Notes under the pieces: model-generated
Told to the model about the DNA's origin: nothing
Seen by the model: the letters and a program-made list of their open reading frames with translations, nothing else
The model's database searches: none
Shown: piece by piece, positions 36,803 to 48,236 of the stretch
Layout: each line of letters starts with the position of its first letter
Numbering within the stretch: position 1 is the stretch's first letter
Origin: Camelus bactrianus
Lineage: Eukaryota > Chordata > Mammalia > Artiodactyla > Camelidae
Direction of reading: 5' to 3'
Length of the DNA stretch: 64,000 bases
Assembly: GCF_048773025.1 (NCBI RefSeq)
Contig: NC_133570.1
Coordinates: 27,812,001 to 27,876,000, forward strand
Program-made: the position numbers and the translations under genes

Positions 36803-39461
36803 ATGCTACCTGCGTTTCCAGCCCAACCCCCGCCTTTCCCCGGCAGCCCGCACTGGAAGGGACTCGGGGAAGACACTCGAAGGGCTCCTAGGAGATCCCG
36901 GGTGCTGCAGACAGAAGACGGAACCTCCCCACACTCAGAATTCCGGAACATGGCTGACTGTGTGCGGGAGGTTCGGGGCCACCCTTCACGCAGCTGCCTG
37001 GTGTCACAGGTGTTCCCTGGCAGGGAGAAGTCCGCTAAATACCTCCCCTGTCCATGGGGAGGCACTAGATGCTTCCTGCTTTTCCAGCACAACCCCCTCC
37101 TTTCCCCGGCAGCCCGCAAATGGAGGGACCCTGGGAAGACACTCGAAGGGCTCCTTGGAGATCCCGGGTGCTGCAGACAGAAGACGGAACCTCCCCACAC
37201 TCAGAATTCCGGAACACGGGTGACTGTGTGGGTGAGGTTTAGGGCCGCACTCCACGCAGCTTCCTGGTGTCACAGGTGTTCCCTGGCAGGGGGAAGTCCG
37301 CTAATTACCTCCCCTGTCCATGGGGAGGCACTAGATGCTACCTGCGTTTCCAGCCCAACCCCCGCCTTTCCCCGGCTGCCCTCACAGTGAGGGACTCTGG
37401 GAAGACACTCGAAGGGCTCCTAGGAGATCCCGGGTGCTGCAGGCAGAAGACGTATCCTCCCCACACTCAGAATCCCGGAACACGTCTGACTGTGTGGGTG
37501 AGGTTTAGGGCCGCCCTCCACGCAGCTGCCTGGTGTCACAGGTGTTCCCTGGCAGGGGGAAGTCCGCTAATTACCTCCCCTGTCCATGGGGAGGCACTAG
37601 ATGCTACCTGCGTTTCCAGCACAACCCCCGCCTTTCCCCGGCAGCCCGCACTGGGAGGGATCGGGGAAGACACTCGAAGGGCTCCTAGGAGATCCCGGGT
37701 GCTGCAGACAGAAGACGGAACGTCCCCACACTCAGAATTCCGGAACACGGATGACTGTGTGGGGGAAGTTCGGGGCCGCCCTCCACGCAGCTGCCTGGTT
37801 TCACAGGTGTTCCCTGGCAGGGGGAAGTCCGCTAATTACCTCCCCTGTCCATGGGGAGGCACTAGATGCTACCTGCGTTTCCAGCCCAACCCCCGCCTTT
37901 CTCCGGCTGCCCTCACAGTGAGGGACTCTGGGAAGAACCTCGAAGGGCTCCTAGGAGATCCCGGGTGCTGCAGACAGAAGACGGATCCTCCCCACACTCA
38001 GAATCCCGGAACACGTCTGACTGTGTGGGTGAGGTTTAGGGCCGCCATCCACGCAGCTGCTTGGTGTCACAGGTGTTCCCTGGCAGGGGGAAGTCCGCTA
38101 ATTACCTCCCCTGTCCATGGGGAGGCACTAGATGCTACCTGCGTTTCCAGCACAACCCCCGCCTTTCCCCGGCAGCCCGCACTGGGAGGGACTCGGGGAA
38201 GACACTCGAAGGGCTCCTAGGAGATCCCGGGTGCTGCAGACAGAAGACGGAACCTCCCCACACTCAGAATTCCGGAACATGGCTGACTGTGTGGGGGAGG
38301 TTCGGGGCCACCCTTCACGCAGCTGCCTGGTGTCACAGGTGTTCCCTGGCAGGGAGAAGTCCGCTAAATACCTCCCCTGTCCATGGGGATGCACTAGATG
38401 CTACCTGCTTTTCCAGCACAACCCCCTCATTTCCCCGGCAGCCCGCAAAGGGAGGGACCCTGGGAAGACACTCGAAGGGCTCCTAGGAAATCCCGGGTGC
38501 TGCAGACAGAAGACGGAACCTCCCCACACTCAGAATTCCGGAACACGGATGACTGTGTGGGGGAGGTTCGGGGCTGCCCTCCACGCAGCTGCCTGGTGTC
38601 ACAGGTGTTCCCTGGCAGGGGGAAGTCCGCTAATTACCTCCCCTGTCCATGGGGAGGCACTAGATGCTACCTGCGTTTCCAGCCCAACCCCCGCCTTTCC
38701 CGGGCTGCCCTCACAGTGAGGGACTCTGGGAAGACACTCGAAGGGCTCTTAGGAGATCCCGGGTGCTGCAGACAGAAGACGGAACCTCCCCACACTCAGA
38801 ATTCCAGAACACGTCTGACTGTGTGGGGGAGGTTCGGGGCCGCCCTCCACGCAGCTGCCTGGTGTCACAGGTGTTCCCTGGCAGGGGGAAGTCCGCTAAT
38901 TACCTCCCCTGTCCATGGGGAGGCACATGATGCTACCTGCTTTTCCAGCCCAACCTCCGCCATTCCCCGGCAGCCCGCACAGGGAGGGACTGGGGGAAGA
39001 CATTCGAAGGGCTCCTAGGAGATCCCGGGTGCTGCAGACAGAAGACGGAACCTCCCCACACTCAGAATTCCGGAACACGGATGATTGTGTGGGGGAGGTT
39101 CGGTGCTGCCCTCCACGCAGCTGCCTTGTGTCACAGGTGTTCCCTGGCAGGTGGAAGTCCGCTAATTACCTCCCCTGTCCATGGGGAGGCACTAGATGCT
39201 ACCTGCGTTTCCAGCCCAACATCCTCCTTTCCTCGGCAGCCCGCAAAGTGAGGGATTCTGGGAAGACACTCGAAGGGCTCCTAGGAGATCCCGGGTGCTG
39301 CAGACAGAAGACGGAACCTCCCCACAATCAGAATTCCAGAACACGGCTGACTGTGTGGGGGAGGTACGGGGCCGCCCTCCACGCAGATGCCTGCTGTCAC
39401 AGGTGTTCCCTGGCAGGGGGAAGTCCGCTAATTACCTCCCCTGTCCATGGGGAGGCACTAG

Positions 39462-40258
39462 ATGCTACGTGCGTTTCCAGCCCAACCCCCGCCTTTCCCA
39501 GGCAGCCCGCACTGGGAGGGACTCGGGGAAGACACTCGAAGAGCTCCTAGGAGATCCCGGGTGCTGCAGACAGAAGACGGAACCTCCCCACACTCAGAAT
39601 TCCGGAACATGGCTGACTGTGTGGGGGAGGTTCGGGGCCACCCTCCACGCAGCTGCCTGGTGTCACAGGTGTTCCCTGGCAGGGAGAAGTCCGCTAAATA
39701 CCTCCCCTGTCCATGGGGAGGCACTAGATGCTACCTGCTTTTCCAGCACAACCCCCTCTTTCCCCGGCAGCCCGCAAAGGGAGGGAATCTGGGAAGACAC
39801 TCGAAGGGCTCCTAGGAGATCCCGGGTGCTGCAGACAGAAGACGGAACCTCCCCACAATCAGAATTCCAGAACACGGCTGGCTGTGTGGGGGAGGTTCGG
39901 GGCTGCCCTCAACGCAGCTGCCTGGTGTCACAGGTGTTCCCTGGCAGGGGGAAGTCCGCTAATTACCTCCCCTGTCCATGGGGAGGCACTAGATGCTACC
40001 TGCGTTTCCAGCCCAACCCTCGCCTTTCCCCGGCAGCCCGCACTGGGAGGGACTCGGGGAAGACACTCGAAGGGCTCCTAGGAGATCCCGGGTGCTGCAG
40101 ACAGAAGACGGAACCTCCCCACACTCAGAATTCCGGAACACGGCTGACTGCGTGGGGGTGGTTGGGGGCCGCCCTCCACGCAGCTGCCTGGTGTCACAGG
40201 TGTTCCCTGGCAGGGGGAAGTCCGCTAATTACCTCCCCTGTCCATGGGGAGGCACTAG
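39462..40258 (+). repeat. 3-mer B-C-A, copy 1 (797 bp)
   Basis: Markers are ctacgtgcg and cgaagagctcc (B), ccccctctttcc with a 1-bp loss (C), and gtggttggggg (A). The next 797 bp repeat all of these. The corresponding single copy in the older block is at 32283-33079 and lacks cgaagagctcc. Confidence 0.9.
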
Positions 40259-41055
40259 ATGCTACGTGCGTTTCCAGCCCAACCCCCGCCTTTCCCAGGC
40301 AGCCCGCACTGGGAGGGACTCGGGGAAGACACTCGAAGAGCTCCTAGGAGATCCCGGGTGCTGCAGACAGAAGACGGAACCTCCCCACACTCAGAATTCC
40401 GGAACATGGCTGACTGTGTGGGGGAGGTTCGGGGCCACCCTCCACGCAGCTGCCTGGTGTCACAGGTGTTCCCTGGCAGGGAGAAGTCCGCTAAATACCT
40501 CCCCTGTCCATGGGGAGGCACTAGATGCTACCTGCTTTTCCAGCACAACCCCCTCTTTCCCCGGCAGCCCGCAAAGGGAGGGAATCTGGGAAGACACTCG
40601 AAGGGCTCCTAGGAGATCCCGGGTGCTGCAGACAGAAGACGGAACCTCCCCACAATCAGAATTCCAGAACACGGCTGGCTGTGTGGGGGAGGTTCGGGGC
40701 TGCCCTCCACGCAGCTGCCTGGTGTCACAGGTGTTCCCTGGCAGGGGGAAGTCCGCTAATTACCTCCCCTGTCCATGGGGAGGCACTAGATGCTACCTGC
40801 GTTTCCAGCCCAACCCCCGCCTTTCCCCGGCAGCCCGCACTGGGAGGGACTCGGGGAAGACACTCGAAGGGCTCCTAGGAGATCCCGGGTGCTGCAGACA
40901 GAAGACGGATCCTCCCCACACTCAGAATTCCGGAACACGGCTGACTGCGTGGGGGTGGTTGGGGGCCGCCCTCCACGCAGCTGCCTGGTGTCACAGGTGT
41001 TCCCTGGCAGGGGGAAGTCCGCTAATTACCTCCCCTGTCCATGGGGAGGCACAAG
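40259..41055 (+). repeat. 3-mer B-C-A, copy 2 (797 bp)
   Basis: This is a direct tandem copy of 39462-40258 with the same ctacgtgcg, cgaagagctcc, 1-bp loss and gtggttggggg. The copies differ at a few sites, for example caacgcagctg near 39911 in copy 1 only and ggatcc in place of ggaacc near 40909 in copy 2. Confidence 0.9.
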
Positions 41056-43449
41056 ATGCTACCTGCTTTTCCAGCCCAACCCTCGCATTTCCCCGGCAGC
41101 CCGCACTGGGAGGGTCTTGGGGAAGACACTCGAAGGGCTCCTAGGAGATCCCGGGTGCTGCAGACAAAAGACGGATCCTCCCCACACTCAGAATCCCGGA
41201 ACACGTCTGACTGTGTGGGTGAGGTTTAGGGCCGCCCTCCACGCAGCTGCCTGGTGTCACAGGTGTTCCCTGGCAGGGGGAAGTCCGCTAATTACCTCCC
41301 CTGTCCATGGGGAGGCACTAGATGCTACCTGCGTTTCCAGCCCAACCCCCGCCTTTCCCCGGCAGCCCGCACTGGAAGGGACTCGGGGAAGACACTCGAA
41401 GGGCTCCTAGGAGATCCCGGGTGCTGCAGACAGAAGACGGAACCTCCCCACACTCAGAATTCCGGAACATGGCTGACTGTGTGGGGGAGGTTCGGGGCAA
41501 CCCTTCACGCAGCTGCCTGGTGTCACAGGTGTTCCCTGGCAGGGAGAAGTCCGCTAAATACCTCCCCTGTCCATGGGGAGGCACTAGATGCTACCTGCTT
41601 TTCCAGCACAACCCCCTCCTTTCCCCGGCAGCCCGCAAAGTGAGGGACCCTGGGAAGACACTCGAAGGGCTCCTAGGAGATCTCGGGTGCTGCAGACAGA
41701 AGACGGAACCTCCCCACACTCAGAATTCCGGAACACGGGTGACTGTGTGGGTGAGGTTTAGGGCCGCAATCCACGCAGCTTCCTGGTGTCACAGGTGTTC
41801 CCTGGCAGGGGGAAGTCCGCTAATTACCTCCCCTGTCCATGGGGAGGCACTAGATGCTACCTGCGTTTCCAGCCCAACCCCCGCATTTCCCCGGCTGCCC
41901 TCACAGTGAGGGACTCTGGGAAGACACTCGAAGGGCTCCTAGGAGATCCCGGGTGCTGCAGGCAGAAGACGGATCCTCCCCACACTCAGAATCCCGGAAC
42001 ACGTCTGACTGTGTGGGTGAGGTTTAGGGCCGCCCTCCACGCAGCTGCCTGGTGTCACAGGTGTTCCCTGGCAGGGGGAAGTCCGCTAATTACCTCCCCT
42101 GTCCATGGGGAGGCACTAGATGCTACCTGCGTTTCCAGCACAACCCCCGCCTTTCCCCGGCAGCCCGCACTGGGAGGGACTCGGGGAAGACACTCGAAGG
42201 GCTCCAAGGAGATCCCGGGTGCTGCAGACAGAAGACGGAACCTCCCCACACTCAGAATTCCGGAACACGGCTGACTGTGTGGGGGAGGTTCGGGGCCGCC
42301 CTCCACGCAGCTGCCTGGTGTCACAGGTGTTCCCTGGCAGGGGGAAGTCCGCTAATTACCTCCCCTGTCCATGGGGAGGCACTAGATGCTACCTGCTTTT
42401 CCAGCACAACTCCCTCCTTTCCCCGGCAGCCCGCAAAGTGAGGGACCCTGGGAAGACACTCGAAGGGCTCCTAGGAGATCTCGGGTGCTGCAGACAGAAG
42501 ACGGAACCTCCCCACACTCAGAATTCCGGAACACGGGTGACTGTGTGGGTGAGGTTTAGGGCCGCAATCCACGCAGCTTCCTGGTGTCACAGGTGTTCCC
42601 TGGCAGGGGGAAGTCCGCTAATTACCTCCCCTGTCCATGGGGAGGCACTAGATGCTACCTGCGTTTCCAGCCCAACCCCCGCCTTTCCCCGGCTGCCCTC
42701 ACAGTGAGGGACTCTGGGAAGACACTCGAAAGGCTCCTAGGAGATCCCGGGTGCTGCAGGCAGAAGACGGATCCTCCCCACACTCAGAATCCCGGAACAC
42801 GTCTGACTGTGTGGGTGAGGTTGAGGGCCGCCCTCCACGCAGCTGCCTGGTGTCACAGGTGTTCCCTGGCAGGGGGAAGTCCGCTAATTACCTCCCCTGT
42901 CCATGGGGAGGCACTAGATGCTACCTGCGTTTCCAGCACAACCCCCGCCTTTCCCCGGCAGCCCGCACTGGGAGGGACTCGGGGAAGAGACTCGAAGGGC
43001 TCCAAGGAGATCCCGGGTGCTGCAGACAGAAGACGGAACCTCCCCACACTCAGAATTCCGGAACACGGCTGACTGTGTGGGGGAGGTTCGGGGCCGCCCT
43101 CCACGCAGCTGCCTGGTGTCACAGGTGTTCCCTGGCAGGGGGAAGTCCGCTAATTACCTCCCCTGTCCATGGGGAGGCACTAGATGCTACCTGCGTTTCC
43201 AGCCCAACCCCCGCCTTTCCCCGGCTGCCCTCACAGTGAGGGACTCTGGGAAGACACTCGAAGGGCTCCTAGGAGATCCCGGGTGCTGCAGACAGAAGAC
43301 GGATCCTCCCCACACTCAGAATCCCGGAACACGTCTGACTGTGTGGGTGAGGTTTAGGGCCGCCCTCCACGCAGCTGCCTGGTGTCACAGGTGTTCCCTG
43401 GCAGGGGGAAGTCCGCTAATTACCTCCCCTGTCCATGGGGAGGCACATG
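41056..43449 (+). repeat. 9-monomer version of the 10-mer HOR: H-B-C-D-A-C-D-A-D
   Basis: This matches the 10-mers at 48237 and 50897 but lacks the A unit with gcaggccgc after H. Shared markers are cactggaagg (B), caaagtgagggaccctgg and gatctcggg with gccgcaatcc (C), cgcatttcc and caggcag (D), gctccaaggag (A), cacaactccc (C), cgaaaggctcc (D) and gaagagactcg (A). Confidence 0.87.
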
Positions 43450-43981
43450 ATGCTACCTGCTTTTCCAGCGGAACCTCCGCCATTCAACGGCAGCCCGCAC
43501 AGGGAGGGACTGGGGGAAGACACTCGAAGGGCTCCTAGGTGAACCCGGGTGCTGCAGACATAAGACGGAACCTCCCCACACTCAGAATTCCGGAACACGG
43601 ATGACTGTGTGGGGGAGGTTCGGTGCCGCCCTCCACGCAGCTGCCTTGTGTCACAGGTGTTCCCTGGCAGGTGGAAGTCCGCTAATTACCTCCCCTGTCC
43701 ATGGGGAGGCACTAGATGCTACCTGCGTTTCCAGCCCAACCCCCGCCTTTCCCCGGCAGCCCGCACTGGGAGGGACTCGGGGAAGACACTCGAAGGGCTC
43801 CTAGGAGATCCCGGGTGCTGCAGACAGAAGACGGAACCTCCCCACACTCAGAATTCCGGAACACGGCTGACTGCGTGGGGGTGGTTCGGGGCCGCCCTCC
43901 ACGCAGCTGCCTGGTGTCACAGGTGTTCCCTGGCAGGGGGAAGTCTGCTAATTACCTCCCCTGTCCATGGGGAGGCACAAG
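43450..43981 (+). repeat. F and A monomers ending the 9-mer
   Basis: The F unit (43450) has the unusual ccagcggaacc and attcaacggc, shared only with the F unit at 53557, which also follows a 10-mer. The A unit (43716) ends with gactgcgtgggggtgg, the usual lead-in to an H unit. Confidence 0.87.
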
Positions 43982-45843
43982 ATGCTACCTGCTTTTCCAG
44001 CCCAACCCCCGCATTTCCCCGGCAGCCCGCACTGGGAGGGTCTTGGGGAAGACACTCGAAGGGCTCCTAGGAGATCCCGGGTGCTGCAGACAAAAGACGG
44101 ATCCTCCCCACACTCAGAATCCCGGAACAAGTCTGACTGTGTGGGTGAGGTTTAGGGCCGCCCTCCACGCAGCTGCCTGGTGTCACAGGTGTTCCCTGGC
44201 AGGGGGAAGTCCGCTAATTACCTCCCCTGTCCATGGGGAGGCACTAGATGCTACCTGCGTTTCCAGCACAACCCCCGCCTTTCCCCGGCAGGCCGCACTG
44301 GGAGGGACTCGGGGAAGACACTCGAAGGGCTCCTAGGAGATCCCGGGTGCTGCAGACAGAAGACGGAACCTCCCCACACTCAGAATTCCGGAACACGGAT
44401 GACTGTGTGGGGGAGGTTCGGGGCCGCCCTCCACGCAGCTGCCTGGTGTCACAGGTGTTCCCTGGCAGGGGGAAGTCCGCTAATTACCTCCCCTGTCCAT
44501 GGGGAGGCACTAGATGCTACCTGCGTTTCCAGCCCAACCCCCGCCTTTCCCCGGCAGCCCGCACTGGAAGGGACTCGGGGAAGACACTCGAAGGGCTCCT
44601 AGGAGATCCCGGGTGCTGCAGACAGAAGACGGAACCTCCCCACACTCAGAATTCCGGAACATGGCTGACTGTGTGGGGGAGTTTCGGGGCCACCCTTCAC
44701 GCAGCTGCCTGGTGTCACAGGTGTTCCCTGGCAGGGAGAAGTCCGCTAAATACCTCCCCTGTCCATGGGGAGGCACTAGATGCTACCTGCTTTTCCAGCA
44801 CAAACCCCTCCTTTCCCCGGCAGCCCGCAAAGTGAGGGACCCTGGGAAGACACTCGAAGGGCTCCTAGGAGATCTCGGGTGCTGCAGACAGAAGACGGAC
44901 CCTCCCCACACTCAGAATTCCGGAACACGGGTGACTGTGTGGGTGAGGTTTAGGGCCGCAATCCACGCAGCTTCCTGGTGTCACAGGTGTTCCCTGGCAG
45001 GGGGAAGTCCGCTAATTACCTCCCCTGTCCATGGGGAGGCACTAGATGCTACCTGCGTTTCCAGCCCAACCCCCGCATTTCCCCGGCTGCCCTCACAGTG
45101 AGGGACTCTGGGAAGACACTCGAAGGGCTCCTAGGAGATCCCGGGTGCTGCAGGCAGAAGACGGATCCTCCCCACACTCAGAATCCCGGAACACGTCTGA
45201 CTGTGTGGGTGAGGTTTAGGGCCGCCCTCCACGCAGCTGCCTGGTGTCACAGGTGTTCCCTGGCAGGGGGAAGTCCGCTAATTACCTCCCCTGTCCATGG
45301 GGAGGCACTAGATGCTACCTGCGTTTCCAGCACAACCCCCGCCTTTCCCTGGCAGCCCGCACTGGGAGGGACTCGGGGAAGACACTCGAAGGGCTCCAAG
45401 GAGATCCCGGGTGCTGCAGACAGAAGACGGAACCTCCCCACACTCAGAATTCCGGAACACGGCTGACTGTGTGGGGGAGGTTCGGGGCCGCCCTCCACGC
45501 AGCTGCCTGGTGTCACAGGTGTTCCCTGGCAGGGGGAAGTCCGCTAATTACCTCCCCTGTCCATGGGGAGGCACTAGATGCTACCTGCTTTTCCAGCACA
45601 ACTCCCTCCTTTCCCCGGCAGCCCGCAAAGTGAGGGACCCTGGGAAGACACTCGAAGGGCTCCTAGGAGATCTCGGGTGCTGCAGACAGAAGACGGAACC
45701 TCCCCACACTCAGAATTCCGGAACACGGGTGACTGTGTGGGTGAGGTTTAGGGCCGCAATCCACGCAGCTTCCTGGTGTCACAGGTGTTCCCTGGCAGGG
45801 GGAAGTCCGCTAATTACCTCCCCTGTCCATGGGGAGGCACTAG
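43982..45843 (+). repeat. 10-mer HOR, truncated copy: H-A-B-C-D-A-C (7 monomers)
   Basis: This corresponds to 48237 onward at an offset of 4255 bp (16 monomers less one base). It contains the A unit with gcaggccgc, the cactggaagg B unit, two caaagtgaggg C units and the gctccaaggag A unit. It then switches to a D unit with cacagttaggg that leads into the D-B-C block. Private changes are ggagtttcgg at 44682 and cacaaacccc near 44804. Confidence 0.87.
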
Positions 45844-48236
45844 ATGCTACCTGCGTTTCCAGCCCAACCCCCGCCTTTCCCCGGCTGCCCTCACAGTTAG
45901 GGACTCTGGGAAGACACTCGAAGGGCTCCTAGGAGATCCCGGGTGCTGCAGACAGAAGACGGAACCTCCCCACACTCAGAATTCCGGAACACGGATGACT
46001 GTGTGGGGGAGGTTCGGGGCCGCCCTCCACGCAGCTGCCTGGTTTCACAGGTGTTCCCTGGCAGGGGGAAGTCCGCTAATTACCTCCCCTGTCCATGGGG
46101 AGGCACTAGATGCTACCTGCGTTTCCAGCCCAACCCCCGCCTTTCTCCGGCTGCCCTCACAGTGAGGGACTCTGGGAAGACCCTCGAAGGGCTCCTAGGA
46201 GATCCCGGGTGCTGCAGACAGAAGACGGATCCTCCCCACACTCAGAATCCCGGAACACGTCTGACTGTGTGGGTGAGGTTTAGGGCCGCCATCCACGCAG
46301 CTGCTTGGTGTCACAGGTGTTCCCTGGCAGGGGGAAGTCCGCTAATTACCTCCCCTGTCCATGGGGAGGCACTAGATGCTACCTGCGTTTCCAGCACAAC
46401 CCCCGCCTTTCCCCGGCAGCCCGCACTGGGAGGGACTCGGGGAAGACACTCGAAGGGCTCCTAGGAGATCCCGGGTGCTGCAGACAGAAGACGGAACCTC
46501 CCCACACTCAGAATTCCGGAACATGGCTGACTGTGTGGGGGAGGTTCGGGGCCACCCTTCACGCAGCTGCCTGGTGTCACAGGTGTTCCCTGGCAGGGAG
46601 AAGTCCGCTAAATACCTCCCCTGTCCATGGGGATGCACTAGATGCTACCTGCTTTTCCAGCACAACCCCCTCCTTTCCCCGGCAGCCCGCAAAGGGAGGG
46701 ACCCTGGGAAGACACTCGAAGGGCTCCTAGGAAATCCCGGGTGCTGCAGACAGAAGACGGAACCTCCCCACACTCAGAATTCCGGAACACGGATGACTGT
46801 GTGGGGGAGGTTCGGGGCTGCCCTCCACGCAGCTGCCTGGTGTCACAGGTGTTCCCTGGCAGGGGGAAGTCCGCTAATTACCTCCCCTGTCCATGGGGAG
46901 GCACTAGATGCTACCTGCGTTTCCAGCCCAACCCCCGCCTTTCCCCGGCTGCCCTCACAGTGAGGGACTCTGGGAAGACACTCGAAGGGCTCCTAGGAGA
47001 TCCCGGGTGCTGCAGACAGAAGACGGAACCTCCCCACACTCAGAATTCCGGAACACGGATGACTGTGTGGGGGAGGTTCGGTGCTGCCCTCCACGCAGCT
47101 GCCTTGTGTCACAGGTGTTCCCTGGCAGGTGGAAGTCCGCTAATTACCTCCCCTGTCCATGGGGAGGCACTAGATGCTACCTGCGTTTCCAGCCCAACAT
47201 CCTCCTTTCCTCGGCAGCCCGCAAAGTGAGGGATTCTGGGAAGACACTCGAAGGGCTCCTAGGAGATCCCGGGTGCTGCAGACAGAAGACGGAACCTCCC
47301 CACAATCAGAATTCCAGAACACGGCTGACTGTGTGGGGGAGGTACGGGGCCGCCCTCCACGCAGATGCCTGCTGTCACAGGTGTTCCCTGGCAGGGGGAA
47401 GTCCGCTAATTACCTCCCCTGTCCATGGGGAGGCACTAGATGCTACGTGCGTTTCCAGCCCAACCCCCGCCTTTCCCAGGCAGCCCGCACTGGGAGGGAC
47501 TCGGGGAAGACACTCGAAGGGCTCCTAGGAGATCCCGGGTGCTGCAGACAGAAGACGGAACCTCCCCACACTCAGAATTCCGGAACATGGCTGACTGTGT
47601 GGGGGAGGTTCGGGGCCACCCTCCACGCAGCTGCCTGGTGTCACAGGTGTTCCCTGGCAGGGAGAAGTCCGCTAAATACCTCCCCTGTCCATGGGGAGGC
47701 ACTAGATGCTACCTGCTTTTCCAGCACAACCCCCTCTTTCCCCGGCAGCCCGCAAAGGGAGGGAATCTGGGAAGAAACTCGAAGGGCTCCTAGGAGATCC
47801 CGGGTGCTGCAGACAGAAGACGGAACCTCCCCACAATCAGAATTCCAGAACACGGCTGGCTGTGTGGGGGAGTTTCGGGGCTGCCCTCCACGCAGCTGCC
47901 TGGTGTCACAGGTGTTCCCTGGCAGGGGGAAGTCCGCTAATTACCTCCCCTGTCCATGGGGAGGCACTAGATGCTACCTGCGTTTCCAGCCCAACCCCCG
48001 CCTTTCCCCGGCAGCCCGCACTGGGAGGGACTCGGGGAAGACACTCGAAGGGCTCCTAGGAGATCCCGGGTGCTGCAGACAGAAGACGGAACCTCCCCAC
48101 ACTCAGAATTCCGGAACACGGCTGACTGCGTGGGGGTGGTTCGGGGCCGCCCTCCACGCAGCTGCCTGGTGTCACAGGTGTTCCCTGGCAGGGGGAAGTC
48201 CGCTAATTACCTCCCCTGTCCATGGGGAGGCACAAG
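45844..48236 (+). repeat. Third copy of the D-B-C-D'-G-B-C-A block
   Basis: 46110 onward matches 37866 onward at an offset of 8244 bp. It shares ctttctccgg, ggatgcac, ggaaatccc, acatcctcc, ctacgtgcg and the ccccctctttcc 1-bp loss (47706-47970). The D' unit at 46908 has an F tail (gtgctgcc, ccttgtg, caggtgg) and the F unit itself is missing, so one monomer's worth was lost by exchange between D' and F. Confidence 0.86.

Larger units (their letters stand above)
36803..41055 (+). repeat. Block B-C-D-A-D-B-C-D'-F-G-B-C-A-B-C-A, copy 2 of the 29.6-kb block
   Basis: This matches 29624 onward at an offset of 7179 bp (27 monomers less three 1-bp losses). The offset rises by 797 bp after an internal B-C-A triplication step at 39462-41055. 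It shares gtgcgggagg, ctccttggag, gggagggatcgg, ctttctccgg, ggatgcac, gaagacattcg, ctacgtgcg and ccccctctttcc with copy 1. Its private changes include caaatggagg, gacgtatcc, ggaacgtccc and gaagaacctcg. Confidence 0.88.
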
